Positions 8,024 through 16,215 are shown, numbered from the stretch's first letter. The stretch: DNA of 64,000 nt from JBFMCC01 sp034435275 (GCA_034435275.1 DAOTXP010000014.1:1-64000), one strand, 5' to 3'. Notes: generated from the letters alone by a model not told the origin. Program-made: numbers and translations.

Positions 8024-9189
8024 AAGACAATAAAAGATGTCATTTTAAGGAGCCTCGCGCTGAGCGCAGACGAAGCGCAGGCGACGAAATGACCTGCTCT
8101 TTATCGGGGCAGCTTTTGCCTTTATCGGCTTTGTTGCTCATGGTTTTTCTCTCCGCCTGTGCACCCGGCACAACTGTCGCCTCGGAGCCAAGCCCGGTGG
8201 TCGCCTTCGCTTCCTTGCCCACAGATTCACTCCAAGCCGTGTCCGTTCCGCCCACCCCGACCGTTCCGCCCATGCGTTTTGTCCTGCCCACACCGGGCGC
8301 GGAGCCGGTCTCGGGCTGGCGTCCGCCTCTGTACGATATTCCCTGGGCCATCGGGCCATACGACCATTTTTATTTCGCACGCCCGATTCCCGCCAATGAG
8401 GTCAACTGGCCATTGGCCGACTATCGTTACGGCGGCATCTTCTTTGGCAACACCGTACACACCGGCGTGGACATAGACGCCACTGAAGGCGCGCCGGTAC
8501 TGGCTGCTGGAAATGGCACGGTCGTTTGGGCGGGCTGGGGTTTGTTTACAGAATCGCCCACGAACAAAAACGATCCATACGGGCAGGCTGTGGCCATCGA
8601 GCACGACTTCGGTTACCGGGATCAGAAACTTTACACCATCTATGCCCATATGCAGCGCGTGGACGTGGTCGTGGGTCAATACGTGAACACCGGCGAGCCG
8701 CTGGGGTTGGTGGGTAATACCGGCCACACCACCGGGCCGCACCTGCACTTCGAGGTGCGCCTCGGCGATAATTCTTTCTTTCAAACCCTCAATCCCGAAC
8801 TGTGGATGGTGCCGCCGCAGGGCTGGGGCGTGCTCGTCGGCCGCCTCACCGACACTAAAGGGGAAAATCCTCTTCACTATTATCCGGTGGATGTGTATTC
8901 CGAAACCACGCGCCGCCTGTATTCCATGCGCACATACGGCGGCGGCGTGACCAATCCCGATCCATATTTCAACGAGAATTTCGTGTTGAGCGACCTGCCC
9001 GCCGGGCTTTACAAGATCACCCTGAACTTCGAAGGGAAGAATGTGCAGTTCTGGGTGAACATCTATGCTGGACAGATCACTTATTTCACATTCCAGGGCG
9101 CCAATGGATTCACCCTCTCCACGCCCCCGACTCCCAGCCTGGACTTTCTGCCGGTCACCGCCACCCCGGCCCCGACAACCACCCCTTGA
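8020..9189 (+). CDS. M23 metallopeptidase lipoprotein
   Basis: Zinc endopeptidase of the lysostaphin/LytM type, expected to cut peptide cross-links in cell-wall peptidoglycan. ATG 8020 overlaps the previous stop (ATGA) and encodes a charged N-terminus. ATG 8089 would instead begin a clean lipoprotein signal ending Leu-Ser-Ala-Cys. The M23 core, about 140 residues starting near residue 145 counted from 8020, has His-Thr-Gly-Val-Asp, the Tyr-Ala-His-Met motif and His-Leu-His-Phe-Glu-Val, which are the zinc ligands and catalytic His. A C-terminal beta domain of about 100 residues and a short Pro/Thr tail follow. Codons between the two starts coincide with a palindromic repeat (8039-8093), so the N-terminus may be repeat-derived. 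Confidence 0.88.
   Translation: MKDNKRCHFKEPRAERRRSAGDEMTCSLSGQLLPLSALLLMVFLSACAPGTTVASEPSPVVAFASLPTDSLQAVSVPPTPTVPPMRFVLPTPGAEPVSGWRPPLYDIPWAIGPYDHFYFARPIPANEVNWPLADYRYGGIFFGNTVHTGVDIDATEGAPVLAAGNGTVVWAGWGLFTESPTNKNDPYGQAVAIEHDFGYRDQKLYTIYAHMQRVDVVVGQYVNTGEPLGLVGNTGHTTGPHLHFEVRLGDNSFFQTLNPELWMVPPQGWGVLVGRLTDTKGENPLHYYPVDVYSETTRRLYSMRTYGGGVTNPDPYFNENFVLSDLPAGLYKITLNFEGKNVQFWVNIYAGQITYFTFQGANGFTLSTPPTPSLDFLPVTATPAPTTTP
8039..8093. repeat. Palindromic repeat inside the M23 gene 5' end
   Basis: GTCATTT (8039-8045) pairs with AAATGAC (8087-8093). The core includes a word shared, in reverse complement, with the MITE-like repeats at 34077 and 58858 (GTCGCCTGCGCTTCGTCT class). It lies in frame within the first codons of the peptidase gene. 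Confidence 0.55.
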
Positions 9190-9213
9190 CGCACCGAACA
9201 TATGTGCTATACT
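9186..9213 (+). promoter_or_regulatory. recA promoter with SOS (LexA) box
   Basis: TTGACG (9186-9191), 16 bp, TATACT (9208-9213). Inside the spacer, CGAACATATGTGCT (9195-9208) matches the Gram-positive-type LexA box CGAACATATGTTCG at 11 of 14 positions. A repressor there would block RNA polymerase, so recA is probably SOS-regulated. The -35 overlaps the stop of the M23 gene. Confidence 0.75.
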
Positions 9214-9266
9214 CCTGAAACTCGATCGCTTTATTCGCGTCACTCACCCTTTTTTGGAGACAAACT

Positions 9267-10367
9267 ATGCCACGCAAATCTTCTGCATCCTCCGAACAAC
9301 CCTCCGGCCGCGCGGACGATGCCCGCCGCGCCGTTCTCGACAAGGCCGTCGGCGACATCTTGAAACGCTACGGCGACGGCTCGATCATGCGCCTCGGCGA
9401 ACACAGCATGGTGACAGAATCTATCCCGACTGGCTCGCTTTCGCTGGACATCGCTCTCGGTGTTGGCGGCCTGCCGCGCGGACGCATTACCGAAATCTAC
9501 GGCCCCGAATCCTCCGGCAAGACCACCATCTGCCAGCACGTTGTAGCCGAGGCCCAGCGCATGGGCGGAACCGCCGCATACATTGATATGGAACACGCCC
9601 TCGACCCGACCTACGCGGCCAAATGCGGCGTGGACATTGACAACCTGCTCGTCTCCCAGCCGGATACCGGCGAGCAGGCGCTCGAAATCACCGAGACGCT
9701 CGTCCGCTCCGGCGCGGTGGACGTGGTGGTCATCGACTCGGTTGCCGCGCTCGTTCCCCGTTCCGAGATCGAAGGCGACATGGGCGATCCGACCATGGGC
9801 GTGCACGCCCGCCTCATGTCCCAGGCGCTGCGCAAACTCTCCGGGGCCATCAATCAGACCAAGACCACGGTCATCTTCACCAACCAATTGCGCCAGAAGA
9901 TCGGCGTGATGTTCGGCAACCCCGAGACGACCACCGGCGGACAGGCGCTTAAATTCTACGCCAGCGTCCGCCTCGACGTACGCCGTATTCAATCCATCAA
10001 GGTCGGCGCGGAGATCATCGGTAACCGTACGCGCGTGAAGGTGGTCAAGAACAAGGTCGCGCCGCCCTTCCGCACCGCTGAGTTCGATATTATGTATAAC
10101 GAAGGAATCTCCAAGTCCGGTGATATTCTCGATCTGGCCACCCAGTTCGAGATCGTCGAAAAACGCGGCGCATTTTTCTCGTTCAACGAGACCCGCCTCG
10201 GCCAGGGACGCGAGAACGCCAAGGAATTCATCCGCCAGAATCCCGCACTGGCCGCCGAGATCGAGAACGTCGTCCGCCAGAAGGCTTTGAGCGGCGAAGT
10301 CGCCCTACCGCTCGACATTGGTGGAGGCGACGGCGATGAAGGCGGGAGTGCCGAAGCCGAGGAATAG
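9267..10367 (+). CDS. recA: Recombinase RecA
   Basis: ATP-dependent DNA strand-exchange protein for recombinational repair and LexA autocleavage. The 366-residue protein has Walker A Gly-Pro-Glu-Ser-Ser-Gly-Lys-Thr at 79-86, the Tyr-Ile-Asp-Met-Glu-His-Ala-Leu-Asp segment, Walker B Val-Val-Val-Ile-Asp-Ser, the L1 loop (Glu-Gly-Asp-Met-Gly-Asp) and the L2 region with Thr-Thr-Gly-Gly-Gln-Ala-Leu-Lys. The C-terminus is acidic and Gly/Glu-rich as usual. ATG 9267 follows TTTGGAG. It is transcribed from the SOS-box promoter directly upstream. Confidence 0.98.
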   Translation: MPRKSSASSEQPSGRADDARRAVLDKAVGDILKRYGDGSIMRLGEHSMVTESIPTGSLSLDIALGVGGLPRGRITEIYGPESSGKTTICQHVVAEAQRMGGTAAYIDMEHALDPTYAAKCGVDIDNLLVSQPDTGEQALEITETLVRSGAVDVVVIDSVAALVPRSEIEGDMGDPTMGVHARLMSQALRKLSGAINQTKTTVIFTNQLRQKIGVMFGNPETTTGGQALKFYASVRLDVRRIQSIKVGAEIIGNRTRVKVVKNKVAPPFRTAEFDIMYNEGISKSGDILDLATQFEIVEKRGAFFSFNETRLGQGRENAKEFIRQNPALAAEIENVVRQKALSGEVALPLDIGGGDGDEGGSAEAEE

Positions 10368-10394
10368 TCTCCAATCCTTTTTGAACGAAGGCCA

Positions 10395-10463
10395 CCACAG
10401 ATGGACACGGATGGGCGCGGACTGCAAAGAAAAAGAGTCTGGGACCTCCTCGTTCCTCTGTGG
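10395..10463. repeat. Inverted repeat across the start of the NBR1-Ig gene
   Basis: CCACAGA (10395-10401) pairs with TCTGTGG (10457-10463). The left arm reads as degenerate 6-7-base words of an ACGGATG type. The element overlaps the only plausible ATG of the next gene and may have supplied its first codons. Confidence 0.35.
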
Positions 10464-10952
10464 TTTGTATTTTTGACCGCCTGCGCGCCTGCGACCACAC
10501 CCACCTTCTTCCGTCCTCCCTCATATATTGAACCGACCCCCACCGCGATCAGCCAGCCGACAAACGTCCCGCTCCTGCCTTCCCCGCTCCCGCCCGATAC
10601 GCCTACCCCGATTCCCTGCACCAACGATCTGACCTTCCTGCAAGACCTGACCGTTCCAGACGGCACCGTCCTTGCCGCGGGCGCGGTGGTGGACAAGCAA
10701 TGGCTGGTGCAAAACAGCGGCACCTGCAACTGGGACGCACGCTATCGCCTGAAACTGATCGGCGGCAACGCGATGGGCGCGGCCCCCGAACAGGCCCTCT
10801 ATCCTGCCATCGCAGGCTCCCGACCCGCCCTGCGCATCGTCTTCACCGCGCCGTCTGAGCCGGGCACGTACTCCAGCGAGTGGCAGGCGGTTGACCCGGA
10901 TGGCGTCGCGTTTGGAGACAGCATATTTATCGAAATAGTCATCGCGCCGTGA
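10401..10952 (+). CDS. Lipoprotein with NBR1-type Ig-like domain
   Basis: A 183-residue exported protein. Residues ~12-28 are hydrophobic and end in a lipobox Leu-Thr-Ala-Cys. A Pro/Thr linker runs to about residue 72. Residues ~73-183 match the Ig-like domain first named in eukaryotic NBR1: a Phe-Leu-Gln-Asp-Leu-Thr-Val-Pro-Asp-Gly start, Gln-Trp-Leu-Val-Gln-Asn-Ser-Gly-Thr-Cys-Asn-Trp, and a Pro-Gly-Thr-Tyr strand near the end. The same domain type recurs in the 1273-residue protein at 47413. It probably mediates binding outside the membrane. ATG 10401 has no clear ribosome-binding site, so the exact start is uncertain. Confidence 0.75.
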   Translation: MDTDGRGLQRKRVWDLLVPLWFVFLTACAPATTPTFFRPPSYIEPTPTAISQPTNVPLLPSPLPPDTPTPIPCTNDLTFLQDLTVPDGTVLAAGAVVDKQWLVQNSGTCNWDARYRLKLIGGNAMGAAPEQALYPAIAGSRPALRIVFTAPSEPGTYSSEWQAVDPDGVAFGDSIFIEIVIAP

Positions 10953-10976
10953 TAACCTTATCATCTGGAGTTGAAC

Positions 10977-11354
10977 ATGTCCCCTCAGGACTTTCCTCTC
11001 GTCTTCCAGCAACTCAAAGCCATCCTGCAGCCCTTTGCCCCGCACCTGACTGTCAAGGCCGACACGGGCGAGACATATTATCTCGACGGTCCCTTCAGCC
11101 CAAAATACAAGAAGGAACTCTTTTTCGGTTCGGCACAGGTCAAGAAGAATTACGTCAGTTTTTACCTGATGCCGGTTTACATGGATCCTGAACTGCTGAA
11201 AGGCATTTCGCCGGGACTGAAAAAACACATGCAGGGCAAATCCTGCTTCAATTTCAAGAAAGTCGAACCCGCGTTATTCGAAGAACTTGCCGCCCTGACT
11301 CGCAAGGGATTCGAATCTTTCATGCAAAGAGAATTTGATAGAATGACGGTGTGA
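10977..11354 (+). CDS. Small DUF1801/YdhG-like protein
   Basis: A 125-residue soluble protein. The C-terminal Gly-Lys-Ser-Cys-Phe-Asn-Phe-Lys and the preceding Leu-Lys-Lys-His-Met resemble the iron-chaperone-like YdhG/DUF1801 fold, but I give this family name only tentatively. ATG 10977 is preferred over TTG 10971 because CTGGAG ends 6 bp before the ATG. The gene's TGA overlaps the GTG of the next gene. Confidence 0.55.
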   Translation: MSPQDFPLVFQQLKAILQPFAPHLTVKADTGETYYLDGPFSPKYKKELFFGSAQVKKNYVSFYLMPVYMDPELLKGISPGLKKHMQGKSCFNFKKVEPALFEELAALTRKGFESFMQREFDRMTV

Positions 11355-12064
11355 AACTCCCTTGCCTCCTGCTGACCCTCAGCCTGCTGGCCGTTACCCT
11401 GGCCTGTTCTCTGCTCACGCCGGGACCCGCCACCGCCCCCGTGGACTCCCAGGCCACCATCCGGGCCGCCATCGCGCAAACCCAGACCGCTGTTTTTCTC
11501 CCCATTATTCCGACCATCACACCGACGCCAACTTCCACAATTGTCCCACCCTCGCTCGTCCCGACAACGGAAGAGCCCACAACCTACGGCGGCATCAAAA
11601 TCGAGGGCAATCAGGCCTTCATTGACCAGACCCGAGCCGCGCTTGCCCTGCTCGAATCCCTGGCGCCGGATGCCTTCCTCAAAACGCAGAAGTACGTGGG
11701 CCTCATCCAGCAGGGACAGCACAGCGGCATGTGGGCCTGGGAGGAACCGCCCCGCTACGAGGTCGGCGACCCGACCGCATTCTACAGCGTCACCTGGTAT
11801 GCCTCCACCATCGCCCACGACGCCACCCACTCGGAACTGTATCATCAATATGAGGCCGCGCACCCCGGCGAGCCTGTCCCCGATGACGCCTGGGGCGGGA
11901 TCGAGATCGAACGCTTCTGCATCGGCTACCAGTTGAATGTCGCGCAACGCATCGGCGCGCCCGCCAGCGAGCTGGAATATCTCGCCAGTCTCGATGGCAC
12001 TCACTGCGACGTGGACGGCGACAACGACTGCGACTGGGACGACTACTATCAGCGCGACTGGTAA
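11351..12064 (+). CDS. Lipoprotein with His-rich and Ca-loop-like motifs
   Basis: A 237-residue lipoprotein starting at GTG 11351, overlapping the previous stop (GTGA). Residues 1-19 form a signal ending Val-Thr-Leu-Ala-Cys, and a Pro/Thr linker follows to about residue 75. The mature domain carries His-Asp-Ala-Thr-His-Ser-Glu-Leu-Tyr-His, which could bind a metal like an HxxxH zinc site. The C-terminus has Asp-Val-Asp-Gly-Asp-Asn-Asp-Cys-Asp-Trp-Asp-Asp, spaced like a dockerin or EF-hand calcium loop. No family is recognised; a surface hydrolase is possible but not shown. Confidence 0.65.
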   Translation: MKLPCLLLTLSLLAVTLACSLLTPGPATAPVDSQATIRAAIAQTQTAVFLPIIPTITPTPTSTIVPPSLVPTTEEPTTYGGIKIEGNQAFIDQTRAALALLESLAPDAFLKTQKYVGLIQQGQHSGMWAWEEPPRYEVGDPTAFYSVTWYASTIAHDATHSELYHQYEAAHPGEPVPDDAWGGIEIERFCIGYQLNVAQRIGAPASELEYLASLDGTHCDVDGDNDCDWDDYYQRDW

Positions 12065-12195
12065 ACGATCCCTTCGAGTGATACAATCGAACCGCGGAAA
12101 AGGCCGGCTCGGCCTTTTTCTATGCCGGCGGAAACAACCCACTGAGTTCGAGACAATGCCCGTCGGGCCATCTCACCCGCACAACAACGACTTTC

Positions 12196-13380
12196 ATGAC
12201 CTACAATTTCTGGCTCTTCTGGCGGATGGCCTGCCGCTCGTTCTTCAGGACCAACGCCCAGACGCGGCTCACGCGCAAGCGCCTCACCTTCATCATCCTT
12301 TTCTATCTCGTCTGGCCGATCGGATCGCTCTTCATCTGGCTCGGATTCCTGCTGGACGATATTTTCTTTCCCGCTTACAGAAAACAACCCGTGGTAAAGC
12401 CCCTTTTCATCCTCGGCAACTTCCGTAGCGGCTCCACATTTCTCCATCGCCTGCTCTCGCGGGATAAAGAGAACTTCACCAGCCTAACCACCTTCGACAT
12501 TTACCTCGCCCCCTCTGTGACATCCAAGAAGATCATACAGGCCGTCCATCGCGTGGACCGCTTCTTCGGGAGTCCCCTCAAGCGCCTCGCCCTGGCATTC
12601 GACCGCCGCTCCCTCGGCCAGGTGCGTATCCATCGCATTTCGTTCTTCCAGCCAGAGGAGGATGAGAACATCCTCATGCACATCTGGTCCACCTACTTCG
12701 TCTCGTTCCTCTTCCCCTTCATGGACGAGATGCCGCCCTACCAGTTCTTCGACGACGCCCTGCCCGACGAACAGAAGCGGCGTATCATGACTTTTTACAA
12801 GTCCATGCTCCAGCGTCATTTGTATGCAACCGGCAAACGTCACTTCGTCGCCAAGAATCCCGCCTTCAGCGCCAAGATCGAAACGCTCAGCGAGTTCTTC
12901 CCTGACGCCCGCATCATCTACCTCGTCCGCAATCCGCTCGATATGCTGCCTTCCACTATCTCATGGATCAACTACGCGCGTCGCGTCTTCACTGACCCGC
13001 CTCAAGCTTACATGTATGTGGACGAGATCGTCAAGATGACTCAATACTGGTATCGCCACCCGCTGAATTACCTGGACTCGCATCCTTCGACCCGTCACCT
13101 GATCCTGAAATACGACGACCTGATCCACACCCCCGAGCAGGTCATCCGCGATTTCTATCGTCAGTTCGAGTACGCCGAACAGCCCTGGCTCGACCGCATC
13201 GTCGCACAGGCGGTGGAGGAGGCCCTGTCCTTCCAAAGCGACCACGTCTACTCGTACGAAGAAATGGGGTTTACACGCGAGCAGATCGTCGCGCTCTACG
13301 AGGATATTTTTACGCGCTTCAAGTTCAGCCGCCGCGAACCTGTTTCACTTCCCCCCAAAGAACCCGCGCCCGCCGACTGA
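12196..13380 (+). CDS. Sulfotransferase family protein
   Basis: Predicted to transfer a sulfuryl group from PAPS to an unknown acceptor. The 394-residue protein has the 5'-phosphosulfate loop Gly-Asn-Phe-Arg-Ser-Gly-Ser-Thr-Phe at about 74-82 and the 3'-phosphate element Val-Arg-Asn-Pro-Leu-Asp at about 242-247. An N-terminal hydrophobic segment (about 30-55) suggests membrane attachment. It resembles the Sulfotransferase_3 group found in several Chloroflexota and Cyanobacteria. ATG 12196 has no strong ribosome-binding site. It converges on lgt and shares a terminator with it. Confidence 0.85.
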   Translation: MTYNFWLFWRMACRSFFRTNAQTRLTRKRLTFIILFYLVWPIGSLFIWLGFLLDDIFFPAYRKQPVVKPLFILGNFRSGSTFLHRLLSRDKENFTSLTTFDIYLAPSVTSKKIIQAVHRVDRFFGSPLKRLALAFDRRSLGQVRIHRISFFQPEEDENILMHIWSTYFVSFLFPFMDEMPPYQFFDDALPDEQKRRIMTFYKSMLQRHLYATGKRHFVAKNPAFSAKIETLSEFFPDARIIYLVRNPLDMLPSTISWINYARRVFTDPPQAYMYVDEIVKMTQYWYRHPLNYLDSHPSTRHLILKYDDLIHTPEQVIRDFYRQFEYAEQPWLDRIVAQAVEEALSFQSDHVYSYEEMGFTREQIVALYEDIFTRFKFSRREPVSLPPKEPAPAD

Positions 13381-13385
13381 AATTT

Positions 13386-13412
13386 CTGCCCGGACGAAAC
13401 TCGTCCGGGCAG
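13386..13412. terminator. Bidirectional terminator between sulfotransferase and lgt
   Basis: CTGCCCGGACGA (13386-13397) pairs with TCGTCCGGGCAG (13401-13412) around a 3-nt loop, followed on the plus strand by ATGCTTTATTT. It sits between two convergent genes. Confidence 0.75.
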
Positions 13413-13417
13413 ATGCT

Positions 13418-14299
13418 TTATTTAGCCTTTTGCGCCGGGCCGATTACTTTATATTGCTCCGGCCACCGAATGGACGGCTTCCTTAAAACCCCGTAACGCG
13501 ATAACAACACGAACAGGCCTGCAACCGCCATCAACGCCGAGACCAGCGCGCTGTAGGTAAAATTAGTTCCGGGCACAAGCGGCTGGTCGGGGCGGAAGAA
13601 CTCGATGCACACGCGCCCGACGCCTGCCAGTACCAGCCACCAACCGAAGACCGCGCCGGGCTTGAACCTTTCGGGAAAACGACGGACGGCCCACAACAAC
13701 AGTCCCGCCGCGGCGAAGTTCCAGATCATTTCGTACGCAAAGGTCGGGTGGAAGCGCGTCGTTTCCTCGGGATATAGACTCAAATCCGAATAAGCCGGGA
13801 GCCGATGCTCAGCGGAGATCGGGATGCCCCATGGAAGGGTCGTCGGCGGCCCATAAAGTTCCTGGTTGATGAAGTTAGCAGGCCGGGCCACGGCTTGTCC
13901 TATCAGTGTGACGGGCGCAACGGAATCGAAGAACAGCCACAAGTCCAGATTGTTGCGGCGCAGGAAAACGATCAGGGCAACGGCACCGAAGAGTAGTCCG
14001 CCGAAGAAGTGCAGTCCGCCCTGCGGGATGTTCAGGATCTGCAAAGGATTATCCATGTAATAAGGATTTCCGCCCAGTGTGGCATTGGCCACATACCATA
14101 ACCGCGCGCCAAGGATTCCGATGGGAAGTACCCAGACTAGTGCATTCCAGATGTGGTCCGTGTTCTCGCCGCGGCGCTTCAATTCGCGTTCGGCAACCAG
14201 CCCGGCGACGATCACCCCCAGCATAACCAACACGCCGTACCAGCGCAGGGTGAGGGTGAAGTTTCCAATCTCAATTGAAAAAATGACGGGGTCAATCAA
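13418..14299 (-). CDS. lgt: Prolipoprotein diacylglyceryl transferase
   Basis: Integral membrane enzyme that attaches diacylglycerol from phosphatidylglycerol to the lipobox cysteine of prolipoproteins. The 293-residue protein has about seven membrane segments. It carries the Lgt signature Arg-Pro-Ala-Asn-Phe-Ile-Asn-Gln-Glu near 136-144, a variant of the usual Arg-x-Gly-Asn-Phe-x-Asn, and an early Arg-Trp-Tyr-Gly. The start is TTG at 14299; there is no closer in-frame ATG. It serves the many lipoproteins encoded in this window. Confidence 0.94.
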   Translation of the reverse strand: MIDPVIFSIEIGNFTLTLRWYGVLVMLGVIVAGLVAERELKRRGENTDHIWNALVWVLPIGILGARLWYVANATLGGNPYYMDNPLQILNIPQGGLHFFGGLLFGAVALIVFLRRNNLDLWLFFDSVAPVTLIGQAVARPANFINQELYGPPTTLPWGIPISAEHRLPAYSDLSLYPEETTRFHPTFAYEMIWNFAAAGLLLWAVRRFPERFKPGAVFGWWLVLAGVGRVCIEFFRPDQPLVPGTNFTYSALVSALMAVAGLFVLLSRYGVLRKPSIRWPEQYKVIGPAQKAK

Positions 14300-14370
14300 G
14301 AGACACCTCGAGGGGTAGTTTGGATTTCACATTATATCATTCGAGGAATTTGACCATCATCGGGAAATCA

Positions 14371-14400
14371 AAAAGGAACCGAGGATACTCGGCTCCTTTT
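14371..14400 (-). terminator. Terminator of the small XRE gene
   Basis: AAAAGGAACCGAG (14371-14383) pairs with CTCGGCTCCTTTT (14388-14400) with one mismatch and a 4-nt loop. On the minus strand the stem runs into a T-rich tract. It lies downstream of the gene ending at 14493. Confidence 0.65.
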
Positions 14401-14492
14401 TCCTCGATGTGGACGGCAAAAAGGCAACTGCTAATGAGCAACGCGAATTACTAGCCTAGGCAGCAACAATATTTCTCGCTTGCGGCGAGAAC

Positions 14493-14717
14493 TCATTTTG
14501 GCAGGAGGATGCCTGTCGTGGCGTTTAGTACATGAGCGGCTTTGCGCAGATTGCTCAAGTAGATATCATTGTCACCAAAATCATCGAATTCTTCGTAGGT
14601 GCCTTTCCAGATCTTGATCGCAGTCGGCTCGCTGCACCCGCGTTTCCGCATTTCCCCAATGAACTCGTCATAGGACATGTTGATCTTCGCCGCCAGTTCT
14701 TGAACCCTGCTTGTCAT
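14493..14717 (-). CDS. Small XRE/Cro-like helix-turn-helix protein
   Basis: A 74-residue protein shaped like a single Cro/C1 helix-turn-helix domain. It has Ser-Tyr-Asp-Glu-Phe then Ser-Glu-Pro-Thr-Ala-Ile-Lys-Ile-Trp-Lys-Gly as the recognition region, and Leu-Arg-Lys-Ala-Ala-His-Val-Leu-Asn in the fourth helix. There is no ligand domain. It probably regulates itself or nearby genes. An AGGAG site (AAAGGAGC) precedes ATG 14717. Its neighbours, lgt and ctaA, are not obviously its targets. Confidence 0.7.
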   Translation of the reverse strand: MTSRVQELAAKINMSYDEFIGEMRKRGCSEPTAIKIWKGTYEEFDDFGDNDIYLSNLRKAAHVLNATTGILLPK

Positions 14718-14962
14718 AGCGCTGCTCCTTTCTTAGCTAAAGCAAAGGGATTAAGTCTCCTGAATGCTAATCCAGCCTTCGATTACGCTCATGCTTAAGA
14801 ATTTACCAAAAGATAATCCTGTATGCCCACTAATCATGAATTAATTTTCAACGATTAATCATTTTTCTAAGTAGCATTACAAAGCTGTTAGTCTATTACG
14901 ATTTTATGTACAAATATCAAAATCGTCAAGTCCGATCAAATGTTGCGGGCTTTTATAGAATC
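14718..14962. other. AT-rich intergenic region
   Basis: About 245 bases, clearly AT-richer than the flanks. It must hold the promoter of the XRE gene and the 3' end of ctaA transcription. I see no gene, clean terminator or named regulatory site in it. Confidence 0.4.
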
Positions 14963-15997
14963 TCAAGAAACTGCCCTTAGACGGTGGACGAAAAAGATCG
15001 CCAGCCAGAACAGGCCCACGGCGCCGGCCTGGTGAATGGAAGCCGCTGCAATGTTGACGTTGAACAGCACCACTAGGATCCCAAGCGTGATTTGAGCCAT
15101 CACTGCGACGACCAGCCACCCCAGTCCGCGCACGATTTCGGGAGGATAGTTCCGTTTCCTTGCCTGCCAGTACGCCAGCAACGCGACAATCAGCCCTGTG
15201 AACGCAAACCAGCGATGGATGAAGGCGACTGTCTGCGGGACCTTGACCAGGTTGTTTAGGTCGAATCCCTCCGCGCCGAAGATACCGCGCGGAATCCATT
15301 GCCCCAGCATGAGCGGCCAAGTGTTCGAGACGTGACCTGCCTTGAGTCCAGCCACGAGCCCGCCATAGGAAATCTGGACAAGCAAGACGAGCAATGAGAC
15401 GACAGCCAGCTTCAGGAGGGGTGGCCACTTCGTTTTTTTGCCCGGCGCAGGGAATCCATACTTGTGGCCAAAGGCCGTCCATAACGCCAGCCCGAGCAGG
15501 GCCAGAGCGAAGAGCAGGTGGATCGTCAGGCGAAAGTGATCCACTGCAGGACGATCCACCAGTCCGCTGGCGACCATGTACCAGCCCATGAAGGCTTGTC
15601 CGATGAAAAGCAACCCCATTAGGAGATAAGCACCAAATTCCCGCCCTGGGATGATTCTGCGAAAGAGGAAATAAAAGACCGGGAAGGCATAGGCTAGCCC
15701 TGCTAGTCTCGCGACGAGCCGGTGGATCCATTCTATCCAGAAGATGTACTTGTACTCGTCCAGTGTCATGGCCGAGTTGACATGGATGAATTCGGGTGTT
15801 TGCTGATATTTGGCAAATTCCTCCTGCCAGGCGTTTTCGCCGATGGGCGGAATCACTCCACTAATTGGATTCCATTCGACAATGGACAGCCCTGAGCGCG
15901 TCAGACGAACAAATCCCCCAAAGACGATGAGAAACGCCACGAGTGCGGCGAAAAAGAACAACCAGTTCATCACAGCGCGACTTTGTGTTTGCGGCAT
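14963..15997 (-). CDS. ctaA: Heme A synthase (CtaA/COX15)
   Basis: Membrane monooxygenase that oxidises the C8 methyl group of heme O to make heme A for aa3-type oxidases. The 344-residue protein has about eight membrane helices in two pseudo-symmetric halves. The expected histidines are present in Trp-Ile-His-Arg-Leu, Asp-His-Phe-Arg, Phe-Ile-His-Arg-Trp and Ser-Ile-His-Gln-Ala. ATG 15997 (Met-Pro-Gln-Thr) follows GGAG 6 bp upstream; an earlier start at 16021 is not needed. The gene implies an aa3 or related oxidase elsewhere, besides the bd oxidase next door. Confidence 0.9.
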   Translation of the reverse strand: MPQTQSRAVMNWLFFFAALVAFLIVFGGFVRLTRSGLSIVEWNPISGVIPPIGENAWQEEFAKYQQTPEFIHVNSAMTLDEYKYIFWIEWIHRLVARLAGLAYAFPVFYFLFRRIIPGREFGAYLLMGLLFIGQAFMGWYMVASGLVDRPAVDHFRLTIHLLFALALLGLALWTAFGHKYGFPAPGKKTKWPPLLKLAVVSLLVLLVQISYGGLVAGLKAGHVSNTWPLMLGQWIPRGIFGAEGFDLNNLVKVPQTVAFIHRWFAFTGLIVALLAYWQARKRNYPPEIVRGLGWLVVAVMAQITLGILVVLFNVNIAAASIHQAGAVGLFWLAIFFVHRLRAVS

Positions 15998-16140
15998 GAT
16001 TTCTCCAAATAGAAGCGGCAAGGATTATAACATCAGAGGAATCCATAAGTCGTTTGTACCTGGTCTTCGGACAAGAGTTCAGACAATTTCCCAAAATCTG
16101 CTCCGAGTACCGTCTCCAACGCTCGAAAACCAGCCTAATC

Positions 16141-16174
16141 GCCGCCGGGGACGGCGGCGAGAGCCCCGGTTTTT
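16141..16174 (+). other. Mutually exclusive hairpins with a T-run
   Basis: GCCGCC (16141-16146) can pair with GGCGGC (16153-16158). Alternatively CCGGGG (16145-16150) can pair with CCCCGG (16164-16169), followed directly by TTTTT. The two stems overlap, as in attenuators, but no transcript entering from the left is known. Confidence 0.35.
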
Positions 16175-16215
16175 CTAGATGTCCGAAATAATGCCCGAAC
16201 TTCAGTTTGTACACG

